In this document: piece by piece, positions 11,409 through 22,500 of the stretch
How positions within the stretch are numbered: the stretch's first letter is position 1
Layout of the letters: the number at the start of each line of letters is the position of its first letter
From: Odontesthes bonariensis
Taxonomy: Eukaryota; Chordata; Actinopteri; Atheriniformes; Atherinopsidae
Direction of reading: 5' to 3'
NCBI RefSeq assembly: GCF_027942865.1
Contig: NC_134507.1
Coordinates: 379,501 to 443,500 of the forward strand
DNA length: 64,000 nucleotides
Translations under genes and position numbers: made by a program
The notes under the pieces: model-generated
Told to the model about the DNA's origin: nothing
The model's input: only the letters and a program-made list of their open reading frames with translations
Database searches by the model: none

Positions 11409-12378
11409 ATTAAACCATAATGGCAAGATTGAGAATTGATTTTTTTATGCAAGTTTCTGGTGACTTCAACATTATCACAGGCCCAGGCAGACATTGCCAC
11501 AGTGAGATGTTTTATTATTACATGTGTTTCTGAAAGTTCAGGATCTGTAAGTTGATGAGTTTGGGTGCATTTTGTATAAAATATTAACTGATGAAGTTTT
11601 GAAAGTGCACACTGCAAAGATAAAGTGTGAAAAGTGTGAACAATAAAAGTGGAAATGTAAAATTTTGGAAAAATGTAGACGGATGACTACTTACCAACGA
11701 GCATTTATTAGCTCTGCACAGTTCCCACAAAAATAAAACACCAGCAGTCAAAAGATTAAGGTCCAGCAAACATTTATTAAAAATAAAGACATAAACTGTC
11801 ACATGAAAAACACTTTTCCACGGCTCACTTTTTCCTGAAAAACTATTAAGTTTGTAGCTTTGAGCCTATTAACTAGCCAAATCTTGTATGAATGAGCCAA
11901 ATGCAAGGCGCCGCCGGTCATTTACGCAGACAAACTGCTGGCATATTTGTTTTATGTTAATGCTATCCAACCTGTCCTGGTGGTTTTCTTTTCCTGCCCG
12001 AGTCAGACATGATGACTCCGAAGCCAGCGAACAAAAGACCGGTCACCTCGTCAGCTGTTTTCCCGCTATCACCGCTTAGCAACCAACCTAGCAACAACAA
12101 GCCAGGCATAGCGCTACAGAAGGTGAGCCAATCACAGATAGCAAGGCTGTCCCCACCAATGACACGCCGTCTTTGAGAGAAGGAACTGCGGAAGGGGAAA
12201 ATTAACCCTTTGTTTCCCGATTGCTGTGCAATTTCCCATTCAAAATTGGTATGGACATTTTAAACGTATCCATATATTGGTATGGACACGTCCACAGCGT
12301 CCATACACAATTTTATGCCCGTGAGTTGCTCGCCTGGCGCATACGCAGAAAAAGTTCGAGACTTCCGGGTTTACTTCC
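11409..12378. other. Intergenic sequence, no gene recognised
   Basis: AT-rich then mixed sequence. At 12202 a further TTAACCCTTTG looks like another piggyBac-type end. A small inverted repeat (GTATGGAC and GTCCATAC) lies at about 12280-12305. I see no coding exon. Confidence 0.4.
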
Positions 12379-12440
12379 TGGAGACACGCCTCCTGAAGAC
12401 ACGCCTCTTTAAGACACGCCTCCTGAAGACACGCCTATTT
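12379..12440. repeat. Small block of the 15-bp minisatellite
   Basis: Four units of AGACACGCCTCCTGA, the same unit as the large array at 13466-14525. The two blocks are separated by the TIR element at 12441-13470, which suggests insertion into an existing array. Confidence 0.85.
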
Positions 12441-13470
12441 AGAGGGACATTATGTAATTTCTTCCCCCATCTAGTGGTGCAATTTTATTTTGCAAAGTTG
12501 AATGAATTTGCTCTCTAGCGCCTCACGTTTTCAAATGTGCGCTGCAACTTCTTGAACTACGGCAAGCGGAATGTGTCAAGATTCAAGAAGCTATAGCTTC
12601 AGACTCAAGGTCCATACAAACAAAAAGAAATCAAGACACACAGTACAAAGGATTACATAACACACATACAACAACACTATGAATACAGATGACAGATAAC
12701 ATGTCAGATAACATAACATCTCCTTTGGTGTGCAAGCAATGCAATTAGTCATATTCCGGGAGTTACCGGAAGTGACGTCGACGCAGCATTAGCATTAGCC
12801 TGCGTTAGCAATAGGAGCATTAGCAGCGGTAAATAAACTCCCGGTAAACTTACAAACTTTCTAATGCCTCGTTTTGTGAGTTAAGAGCCTATGTGTACTA
12901 CGGCAGAAGTTTGGTAACAATCAATGCATTATTAGTGGGATAATTTACGAGATAAAATCTATTTAGCATTTATTTTTTTTTTTAAACTTTATTAGTAAAT
13001 CAACAAAATAACAGTTTACAAATGTGAGCATAACGCCAAAAAGAAGATAGCCAGGGGGTGCATAGGAATAATAATAAAAAGAAGAAGATGATGCACTTAC
13101 AAAAAGAAAGCTAATGAACACAAAGACATATGTGCCAAGGAATAAAATCTATTTAGCATTAGCGGCTGTAATAAGCCATTTGGCGGAAATGACATCACAA
13201 TGACGTCATTTCCGCTTGTAGGCCTTGTGGGGAAATCGCGATTCGAAGTGCTTTATGTCCCTCTCGGCACTTCGTCGTTTTTCATAGACCGGAAGGACAT
13301 GGCAGCCTCCATAGAGCTTACCTGCTCTGTAGATACAGACAAGTTATTCTTCACTCAGGAGGATAAGTGAGATTTTTGACAGAGATCATTTTACACCAAT
13401 GAGGACTAATTTATGAATGAACATGTTGATTTGAGCTAATAAATGACTTAATTTATTACATAGTGTCTCT
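12441..13470. mobile_element. Non-autonomous TIR DNA element, hAT-like, family uncertain
   Basis: The left end AGAGGGACATTATGTAAT (12441-12458) and the complement of the right end (about 13453-13470) match at 15 of 18 positions. The body lacks a transposase frame and contains CRE and ETS-like sequence (GGAAGTGACGTC, TGACGTCATTTCC). Both sides are 15-bp minisatellite. The target duplication is unclear (TTTA at most), so the hAT label is only a guess. A retro-insert is nested inside. Confidence 0.55.
12971..13141 (-). mobile_element. LINE-mobilised retro-insert with a 19-bp target duplication
   Basis: ATAAAATCTATTTAGCATT occurs at 12952-12970 and again at 13142-13160, flanking 171 bp. Read on the minus strand the insert ends with AATAAAG followed by poly-A, so it is a 5'-truncated LINE 3' end or a retrocopy. 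It sits inside the TIR element and is therefore younger than it. Confidence 0.85.
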
Positions 13471-14525
13471 TTAAGACACGCCTCCTGAAGACACGCCTCC
13501 TGCAGACACACTTTCTGGAGACACGCCTCCCGAAGACACGTCTCCTGAAGACACGCCTCCTGAAGACACGCCTCCTGAAGACACGCCTCCTGGAGACACG
13601 CCTCTTTAAGACGCGTCTCCTGAAGACACGCCTCCTGGAGACACGCCTCCTTAAGACACGCCTCCTGGAGACACGCCCTCTGAAGTAACGCCTCCTGAAG
13701 ACACGCCTCTTTAAGACACGCCTCTTTAAGACACGCCTCCTGGAGACACGCCCTCTGAAGTAACGCCTCCTGAAAACATGCCTCTTTAAGACACGCCTCC
13801 TGAAGACATGCCTCTTTAAGACACGCCTCCTTAAGACACGCCTCCTAGAGACACACCTCCTGGAGACACGCTCTCTGAAGTAACGCCTCCTGGAGACACG
13901 CCTCCTGAAGACACGCCTCCTGAAGACACGCCTCCTGGAGACACGCCTCTTTAAGACGCGTCTCCTGAAGACACGCCTCCTGGAGACACGCCTCCTTAAG
14001 ACACGCCTCCTGAAGACACGCCTCTTTAAGACACGCCTCTTTAAGACACGCCTCCTGGAGACACGCCCTCTGAAGTAACGCCTCCTGAAAACATGCCTCT
14101 TTAAGACACGCCTCCTGAAGACATGCCTCTTTAAGACACGCCTCCTTAAGACACGCCTCCTAGAGACACACCTCCTGGAGACACGCTCTCTGAAGTAACG
14201 CCTCCTGGAGACACGCCTCCTTAAGACACGCCTCCTAGAGACACACCTCCTGGAGACACGCCCTCTGAAGTAACGCCTCCTGAAGACACGCCTCCTGAAG
14301 ACACGCCTCTTTAAGACACGCCTCCTGGAGACAAGCCCTCTGAAGTAACGCCTCCTGAAGACACGCCTCTTTAAGACACGCCTCTTTAAGACACGCCTCC
14401 TGGAGACAAGCCCTCTGAAGTAACGCCTCCTGAAGACACGCCTCTTTAAGACACGCCTCCTGGAGACACGCCCTCTGAAGTAACGCCTCTTTAAGACACG
14501 CCTCCTGGAGACACGCCTCCTTTAT
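13466..14525. repeat. 15-bp minisatellite
   Basis: About 70 units of AGACACGCCTCCTGA with CTTTA, CTGGA, CTTA and AAGTAACGCCTC variants. Longer blocks recur: the 13600-13880 pattern repeats at 13940-14200, which shows segmental duplication. The minus-strand open frame (ACLQEACLKEA) is an artefact. Confidence 0.95.
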
Positions 14526-15924
14526 GTGAGCTCGGAGAACAAACAGGCATTTAGAGGTCGGCGTGGGGGACACAGTCGGCTGAACCCCGCGGCAAGCGCA
14601 GAGCGGGTCGTTTGGGTTTGTTTGTGTTGTTATGAAAGGACCAATCAGAGCCTTCGGTTCGTACGAAGCTGTAAACAGTTTTATTGTTGTGACATCATAG
14701 CAGCAGAACAAATCAACAGAGCCGAAGGTATATTCATCAGAAAAAAAGACACACCTGTCTGCAAGCCCCTCCCCTTTCTGAGTACAGGTGTGACATCATC
14801 ATACCATGCAGAGCTTGTGATTGGCTACAAGCAATCGAGTGAAGAGCAGAGAAACAAACATTCAAACCAGGAAGTCACGACAGTCTGACAAGAAGTGAGT
14901 GTGCTGGTGGGAGGAGTCACAGCTCAGTCTCAGCCAATAAGCTCTCACCTAGCCCTGACGTCAGCAGGACCATCTGGGGCCCGGAGTCTGTGGGGTCAAA
15001 GAAGGACACATTTAGGCCACATTCTGGGTCCGGACCACCTTCAGACCCCCTTTACTCTGCAACTCGTTCGTTTTGGATCAGACAGAAAGCAGAAAGGAAC
15101 AGTTCGCTGTGCTTTTTACCCAGAAACAGCATCGCTACGCTAGGCTAGGCTAGCTGTTTCCCTCCATTTCCAGTCTTTATGCTAAGCTAAGCTAAGCTAA
15201 CCGTGTGTCAGGGCTGCAGACCTGGAGCTGTTGCTTTCAGCTGTGCCTCCTCCTCCACCCTGAAGCCTTGATCAAACTGAATAAATACTACAAAGATGGA
15301 GTTCTCAGATCATCGGAGGCCTTTCAGACCACAGGAACCTTTGTTCTTATAAAGGGAAGAAGTTCCCTCTTTCTTTGTGTCGACAGCAGAAGGGCTGCAG
15401 GTGGCTTCAGGGTCTTTTTTCCACAGGATTTCCTTTCCATGACGGAGGGATTTCAGAGTAAAACAGTCAGTGTTCCTGTCTCAGGACATCTGACGTCCTT
15501 CAGGGAACCGGGAGGTTCTCTTAAAAGGAGTTTTTATCTTTTCTTCATCAGCTGATAACCTGAAAAATGATTTTAATGGATGAATTCGACTTTGTGCTTT
15601 AGGCCAGTTTCTTTTTGTAACTCACTCTGGGTTAGGTTCAGCAGACGCTAACTGCTCGGTTCAGCAGACGCTAACCGAGCGGTTAGCTTCAGCATACTAT
15701 AACTGCTCGGTTAGCTTCAGCAGACGCTAAATTATTCAACACTTTCTCTTTCTTAAATTAAAAAAAGGTTTCACAGATTTAACATATTAATACTGGTAAC
15801 ATTGAAGTTAACAATACTTATTTGATGTAAATAATCCACCAACCACAGAGGAACCTCAGAGGAAAGGATATTAATTGATATTGATCAAATTTGAGATATT
15901 ATTAACAGCTTTGCTCTTTGTTAA
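14526..15924. other. Intergenic sequence, no gene recognised
   Basis: Mostly unique sequence. GCTAGGCTAG and GCTAAGCTAAGCTAA runs lie near 15140-15200, and a 3-copy GGTTAGCTTCAGCAGACGCT-type repeat near 15640-15730. A 116-codon frame at 15205-15555 resembles nothing I recognise and has no splice or codon support. Confidence 0.4.
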
Positions 15925-16565
15925 CTGGGGCTAGTTAACTATGGGACTAGTTAACTATGGGACTAGTTAACCGTGGGGCTAGTTAACTATGGAACTAGTT
16001 AACTATGGGCCTAGTTAACTGTGGGGATAGTTAACTATTGAACTAGTTAACTATGGAACTAGTTAACTGTGGGGCTACTTAACTGTGGGATGAGTTAACT
16101 ATGGGACTAGTTAACCGTGGAACCAGTTAACTATGGGACTAGTTAACTATGGAACTAGTTAACTGTGGGGCTAGTTAACTGTGGGATGAGTTAACTATGA
16201 GACTCGGTAACTATGGGACTCGGTAACTGTGGGGCTAGTTAACTATGGAACTAGTTAACTATGGGACTAGTTAACTGTGGGGCTAGTTAACTGTGGGATT
16301 AGTTAACTATGGGGCTAGGTAAATGTGGGACTAGTTAATTATGGGACTAGTTAACTGTGGGGCTAGTTAACTGTGGGATGAGTTAACTATGGGGCTAGGT
16401 AAATGTGGGACTAGTTAACTATGGGACAAGTTAACTATGGGACTAGTTAACTATGGGACTAGTTAACTGTGGTGCTAGTTAACCATGGAACTAGTTAACT
16501 ATGGGAATAGTTAACTGTGGGGCTAGTTAACTATGGGGCTAGTTAACTATGGGACTAGTTAACTA
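15925..16565. repeat. 16-bp minisatellite rich in palindromes
   Basis: About 40 units of GGGACTAGTTAACTAT. Each unit contains the palindromes ACTAGT and GTTAAC. Variants include GGGGCTAG, GGAACTAG and GGGATGAG. It lies 3' of lrrc73. Confidence 0.95.
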
Positions 16566-16824
16566 CCAGCTTCACCAGTTTCACACACTTATTCAGAACA
16601 CAAACCTCCTACAGTTACTGTGGACACCTAAACACCAAACAGGACAGGACCGGCTCTGAACCGGGTCCAGAGAAACCAGATGGTTAAACACGGGCAACAG
16701 AACCAGAACTGGAGGACTAAACGTCCGTTCTACCAGTCGTGTGTTGGACAGGTATCAGGGTACACCTGGGCGGGGGGGGGGGCACAGTTTGGAGGGGGAG
16801 AGTCTTCGGGGGAGACGGGACAGT

Positions 16825-19127
16825 TCAACCCTTACTGCTGTGGGGGAGCCAGGTGGGGGGCTGGTGCTTGTCTCTGATTGGCTGAAGGGCGCTGCTGGGG
16901 GCGGGGCCTCGCAGCAGGGGCGGGGCCTCTCTGTCGTCGTCGTCCTCGCCCTCGGACAGGAGGTCGCCGATCTGCTGCTGCAGCTCCGGGCTGATGTCGT
17001 TCTCCGCCAGAACCAGAACCCGCAGGCTGGTCGGGAAGTTCTCCACCATGTCCAGGAACACCTGCACAAAGATGGCCGCCAGTACTCCTAAAACTTTATT
17101 TATTCTCACAGCAAAGACAGATACGATGGTTAGAGCCGATGTCTCCCCCTGCTGGACAACCTGCTGAACTACAGTCCAGAGTTCAGAACCACAGATTGTG
17201 TCTGGTTTACCTTTCCTTTAGTTTTTCCTTCATTTAACCAGGCGGGTTAAAACGTCCCGCTGTGATGTAATCAATGACATCATGACTCACTCTGGTTGGT
17301 CGGCTGGGATAAATATCCAGTCGAACCGTGCATTTCACACCTCAAACATACATCTAGATCCCAAAGTTATGTTTACTAACTAACCAACAGCACTGGGCTG
17401 GTTACCTGCAGGTTACCTGCTTTAACTAACCAACAGCACCAGGCTGGTTACCTGCTTTAACTAACCAACAACACCAGGCTGGTTATCTCTTTAAACAAAC
17501 TTTACACAACCCGGTGATGACGAAGAGGAAGAACTGAGTGCTGACCTGTGCTGACTGGTTGGTGAGTCCAGTTCCTTCCAGATCCAGAACCTCCAGAGTT
17601 CTACTGGACGCCACGGCAACCGCCAGCATCCCCGCGATCCGATCACCTTGGAGACAGAACCAGAATCAGACCCGACCGTCAGAGCCGGACCCGTACACAG
17701 ACCCTGGTCCACAGACCCTGGTCCACAGACCCTGGTCCACCTGAGCTCTTACCCAGCGGGTTGTAGTCCAGGTTCAGAACCCGGAGCTGCGAGCTGTGAG
17801 CGGCGGCGATGGCGAGCCGAGCCCAGCCTTTGGAGCTGATTCCTGGGTTAGCGCTCAGTGTCAGCTCCCTCAGACCTGCTCACACACACAGACATCTGTT
17901 ACGTTTTTTTTTTTAATAAACTTTATTTATCTTCACAATATCACAGTAACAGCAGTCATGAAAGAAATAGTGTACAGTAATGAACAAAGGACATAAATTG
18001 AAATAAGAACATAGTTAAAAAAATACAACGATAGAAAACTGTTAGAACAGAAGAGAGAAAAAAAAAGGAAAAATAAATAAATAAATTAAAAATAAAATTA
18101 CACAAGTAAATGCGATTTACAAAAATAAGTTATAGTCTTTCCAAATACTTATTGTTTTTATAGCCTTTTTGTTAATTGAATTCGAGATTGAGTCAAGATA
18201 CAATTTTACATCTATTACGAAGAGGTCAAAAAGTGGTTTCCTGTGCATTATTTTACTTTTATGAATATGCAATTTAGAACCGGTGGGGTTCCATCGGTCG
18301 CCCTGGTGATGTCAACGAGGGGTTAGACCTCCCAGAATGCTTTGCAGGTGATGACCTTACTCTGCCTGAGGCTGAAGTAACAGAGCCTCTGCTGAGCCTC
18401 TTTATTAATTAATTCACTTAATCAGATCCTGAACAACAGGTGCAGGTCTCAGGTGACACCTGAGACCTGCACCTGTTGTTCAGCCGTTTGTTCTGATGAG
18501 AAACACCTGAGAACTACAGACCTGTGGAGGTCACACAGACCCAGAACCTGCTCCCACAGACCCAGAACAGACCCAGAACCTTCTCCCACAGACCCAGAAC
18601 AGAACCAGAACCCCCTCACCTGACTTGGCCCCGTCCGGCGGCAGCAGGCCACAGATCAGGGCCAGCGCCTCGTCCCCCAGCATGCAGTCCCCCAGGTCCA
18701 GGCAGACCAGGGCCGGGTGGGTGGCCAGGGCCGGGTTCAGGGCCACCAGGCCGGCGTCCAGCAGCGGGCTGCCATGGAGACTGGAGGGGGCGGGGACAAA
18801 GAGTCACATGATGCTGTCACCGGGCGGATCGGCCAATCGGGGGCCGGCTACTCACAACAGGGTCTGCAGGGAGCGGTTGGTCCTCAGGGCGTCGGCCAGG
18901 TGGCGCGTGCGTCCGATGCCGGAGACCACGCCCAGGTTCAGGTTCAGCTGGGCCAGCGAGCGCGACTCGGCCACGCCGCCGCAGACGCGCCCGAAGTCGC
19001 GGTCGGACAGCTGGCAGCCGCGGACCGACAGCAGCCGCACGCCGTCCTCCTTCAGACTCTCACAGATGTCCTGGACCTCCGCCGCCGACAGCAGCTCCCC
19101 CGTGATCTGGATGGAGGCCGGCAGCAT
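16825..19127 (-). CDS. lrrc73: Leucine-rich repeat containing 73 (lrrc73), five coding exons
   Basis: Minus-strand exons 19127-18856, 18780-18620, 17875-17753, 17646-17546 and 17061-16825 join in frame (894 nt, 297 residues) with GT-AG introns. The protein starts [11 protein letters not shown]. It carries NOD/RNH-type leucine-rich repeats such as [34 protein letters not shown] and [18 protein letters not shown], then an acidic EGEDDDD stretch. Near-identity over these segments to human LRRC73 as I remember it (316 residues) makes the call firm. Its function is not established in any species I know. The C-terminal about 40 residues after the acidic run differ from human, so an alternative last exon is possible. 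Introns 2 and 3 have small repeats starting 7-8 bases after the donor. A GC-rich minisatellite abuts the ATG. Confidence 0.95.
17372..17490. repeat. Three-copy repeat, about 37 bp, in lrrc73 intron 4
   Basis: AACTAACCAACAGCAC followed by GGCTGGTTACCTGC occurs three times between lrrc73 exons 4 and 5. Confidence 0.8.
17685..17742. repeat. 14-bp repeat next to the lrrc73 exon 3 donor
   Basis: About four units of ACAGACCCTGGTCC. On the coding strand the repeat begins about 8 bases downstream of the exon 3 donor and fills about half of the 106-bp intron 3. Confidence 0.85.
17904..18275 (-). mobile_element. Retroelement 3' end in lrrc73 intron 2 (minus orientation)
   Basis: The segment opens with poly-T and TTTATT on the plus strand, that is AATAAA plus poly-A on the minus strand. 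AT-rich 3'-UTR-like sequence of the same style as the LINE tails at 12971 and 61754 follows. The right boundary is not marked by a clear target duplication. Confidence 0.5.
18429..18483. repeat. 55-bp near-perfect palindrome in lrrc73 intron 2
   Basis: Arms 18429-18455 and 18457-18483 are perfect complements over 27 bases, with a single A (18456) between them. The arms contain CAGGTG twice and CACCTG twice (E-boxes). The palindrome could extrude as a cruciform or fold as an intronic RNA hairpin. Confidence 0.97.
18530..18612. repeat. Short CCCACAGACCCAGAAC repeat next to the lrrc73 exon 2 donor
   Basis: Imperfect repeats of CCCACAGACCCAGAAC and AGAACCAGAACC. On the coding strand they begin about 7 bases after the exon 2 donor (18619). 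Confidence 0.75.
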
Positions 19128-19130
19128 CTG

Positions 19131-19567
19131 GACCGGACCGGGGGGACCGGGGGGACCGGGAGAACCTGCAAGAACAAGGTCAGCATGAGAACCAGGAGGA
19201 CCGGGGGGACCTGGAGAACCGGGAGAACCGGGAGGACTGGGAGAACCGGGGGGACCGGGGGGACCGGGGGGACCGGGGGGACCGGGGGGACCGGGGGGTG
19301 CGGGAGGACCGGGAGAACCTGCAAGAACAAGGTCAGCATGAGAACCAGGAGGACCGGGGGGACCTGGAGAACCGGGAGAACCGGGAGGACTGGGAGAACC
19401 GGGGGAACCTGGAGGACCGGGAGGACTGGGAGAACCGGGGGAACCGGGAGGACCGGGGGTACCTGGAGGACCGGGAGAAGCGGGAGGACTGGGAGAACCG
19501 GGGGAACTGGGAGAACCGGGAGGACCGGGAGGACTGGGAGAACCGGGGGAACCGGGGGGACCGAGAG
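19131..19567. repeat. GGACCGGGG minisatellite abutting the lrrc73 start codon
   Basis: Imperfect 9-bp units (GGACCGGGG, GAACCGGGA) on the plus strand read as collagen-like Gly-X-Y triplets on the minus strand, in frame with lrrc73. A segment containing a good splice acceptor (TTGTTCTTGCAG on the minus strand) occurs twice, with AG ending at 19166 and at 19319. The first probably defines the 5' edge of lrrc73 coding exon 1 (19165). About 23 more bases of the same repeat appear at 30547-30569. Confidence 0.9.
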
Positions 19568-22500
19568 GGTCTGTGTCGAAGCCACGTAGGCTCACCACTG
19601 GGGTTCCCCAAGGTTCGGTCCTGGGTCCTCTTCTTTTCTCCCTCTACACATCATCTCTTGGTTCCATCATCCACTCCCATAACTTTTCCTACCACTGCTA
19701 TGCAGATGACACCCAGCTGATTCTGTCTTTTCCCCCTTCTGACACCCCAGTGGAGGCATTGCTGCGTGCCTGGCAGACATCTCGGGGTGGATGTGGATGC
19801 ACCATCTTAAGCTCAACCTGAGACTGAGCTGGTGTTTCTCCCGGGGGAAGGGCTGCCCGTTCAGAGATCTGGTGCTGGCCTACAGGGCAGTGGAAGGAGC
19901 AGCTCCTTCATACCTCCAGGCTGTGGTCCAGTTTCAGACTCTGGTGCTGGCCTACAGGGCAGTGGAAGGAGCAGCTCCTTCATACCTCCAGGCTGAGGTC
20001 CAGTTTCAGACCCTGGTGCTGGTCTACAGGGCAGTGGAAGGAACAGCTCCTTCATAACTCCAGGCTGAGGTCCAGTTTCAGACTCTGGTGCTGGCCTACA
20101 GTGGAAGGAGCAGCTCCTTCATACCTCCAGGCTGAGGTCCAGTTTCAGGCTCTGGTGCTGGCCTACAGTGGAAGGAGCAGCTCCTTCATACCTCCAGGCT
20201 GAGGTCCAGTTTCAGGCTCTGGTGCTGGCCTACAGGGCAGTGGAAGGAGCAGCTCCTTCATGCCTCCAGGCTGAGGTCCAGTTTCAGACTCTGGTGCTGG
20301 CCTACAGGGCAGTGGAAGGAGCAGCTCCTTCATGCCTCCAGGCTGAGGTCCAGTTTCAGACTCTGGTGCTGGCCTACAGGGCAGTGGAAGGAGAAGCTCC
20401 TTCATACCTCCAGGCTGAGGTCCAGTTTCAGACTCTGATGCTGGCCTACAGGGCAGTGGAAGGAGCAGCTCCTTCATACCTCCAGGCTGTGGTCCAGTTT
20501 CAGACTCTGGTGCTGGCCTACCGTGGAAGGAGCAGCTCCTTCATACCTCCAGGCTGTGGTCCAGTTTCAGACTCTGGTGCTGGCCTACAGGGCAGTGGAA
20601 GGAGCAGCTCCTTCATACCTCCAGGCTGAGGTCCAGTTTCAGACTCTGGTGCTGGCCTACAGGGCAGTGGAAGGAGCAGCTCCTTCATACCTCCAGGCTG
20701 GGGTCCAGTTTCAGACTCTGGTGCTGGCCTACAGGGCAGTGGAAGGAGCAGCTCCTTCACACCTCCAGGCTGTGGTCCAGTTTCAGACTCTGGTGCTGGC
20801 CTACAGGGCAGTGGAAGGAGCAGCTCCTTCATGCCTCCAGGCTGTGGTCCAGTTTCAGACTCTGGTGCTGGCCTACAGGGCAGTGGAAGGAGCAGCTCCT
20901 TCATACCTCCAGGCTGTGGTCCAGTTTCAGACTCTGGTGCTGGCCTACAGGGCAGTGGAAGGAGCAGCTCCTTCATATCTCCAGGCTGTGGTCCAGTTTC
21001 AGACTCTGGTGCTGGCCTACAGGGCAGTGGAAGGAGCAGCTCCTTCATACCTCCAGGCTGTGGTCCAGTTTCAGACTCTGGTGCTGGCCTACAGGGCAGT
21101 GGAAGGAGCAGCTCCTTCATACCTCCAGGCTGAGGTCCAGTTTCAGACTCTGGTGCTGGCCTACAGGGCAGTGGAAGGAGCAGCTCCTTCATACCTCCAG
21201 GCTGAGGTCCAGTTTCAGACTCTGGTGCTGGCCTACAGGGCAGTGGAAGGAGCAGCTCCTTCATACCTCCAGGCTGTGGTCCAGTTTCAGACTCTGGTGC
21301 TGGCCTACAGGGCAGTGGAAGGAGCAGCTCCCTCATTACTCCAGGCTGAGGTCCAGTTTCAGACTCTGGTGCTGGCCTACAGTGGAAGGAGCAGCTCCTT
21401 CATAACTCCAGGCTGTGGTCCAGTTTCAGACTCTGGTGCTGGCCTACAGGGCAGTGGAAGGAGCAGCTCCTTCATACCTCCAGGCTGAGGTCCAGTTTCA
21501 GACCCTGGTGCTGGTCTACAGGGCAGTGGAAGGAACAGCTCCTTCATAACTCCAGGCTGAGGTCCAGTTTCAGGCTCTGGTGCTGGCCTACAGGGCAGTG
21601 GAAGGAGCAGCTCCTTCATGCCTCCAGGCTGAGGTCCAGTTTCAGACTCTGGTGCTGGCCTACAGGGCAGTGGAAGGAGAAGCTCCTTCATACCTCCAGG
21701 CTGAGGTCCAGTTTCAGACTCTGATGCTGGCCTACAGGGCAGTGGAAGGAGCAGCTCCTTCATACCTCCAGGCTGTGGTCCAGTTTCAGACTCTGGTGCT
21801 GGCCTACCGTGGAAGGAGCAGCTCCTTCATACCTCCAGGCTGTGGTCCAGTTTCAGACTCTGGTGCTGGCCTACAGGGCAGTGGAAGGAGCAGCTCCTTC
21901 ATACCTCCAGGCTGAGGTCCAGTTTCAGACTCTGGTGCTGGCCTACAGGGCAGTGGAAGGAGCAGCTCCTTCATGCCTCCAGGCTGTGGTCCAGTTTCAG
22001 ACTCTGGTGCTGGCCTACAGGGCAGTGGAAGGAGCAGCTCCTTCATACCTCCAGGCTGAGGTCCAGTTTCAGACTCTGGTGCTGGCCTACAGGGCAGTGG
22101 AAGGAGCAGCTCCTTCATACCTCCAGGCTGTGGTCCAGTTTCAGACTCTGGTGCTGGCCTACAGGGCAGTGGAAGGAGCAGCTCCTTCATATCTCCAGGC
22201 TGTGGTCCAGTTTCAGACTCTGGTGCTGGCCTACAGGGCAGTGGAAGGAGCAGCTCCTTCATACCTCCAGGCTGTGGTCCAGTTTCAGACTCTGGTGCTG
22301 GCCTACAGGGCAGTGGAAGGAGCAGCTCCTTCATACCTCCAGGCTGAGGTCCAGTTTCAGACTCTGGTGCTGGCCTACAGGGCAGTGGAAGGAACAGCTC
22401 CTTCATACCTCCAGGCTGTGGTCCAGTTTCAGACTCTGGTGCTGGCCTACAGGGCAGTGGAAGGAGCAGCTCCTTCATAACTCCAGGCTGTGGTCCAGTT

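Noticed and set aside
15205-15555. A 116-codon plus frame 5' of the 16-bp array
   Set aside because: No homology recognised, no promoter or splice support, and composition like the surrounding intergenic DNA.
19131-19567. A collagen gene on the minus strand
   Set aside because: The Gly-X-Y frame is explained by a 9-bp GGACCGGGG minisatellite, and no collagen flanking domain is present. I kept it only as a possible in-frame leader of lrrc73.
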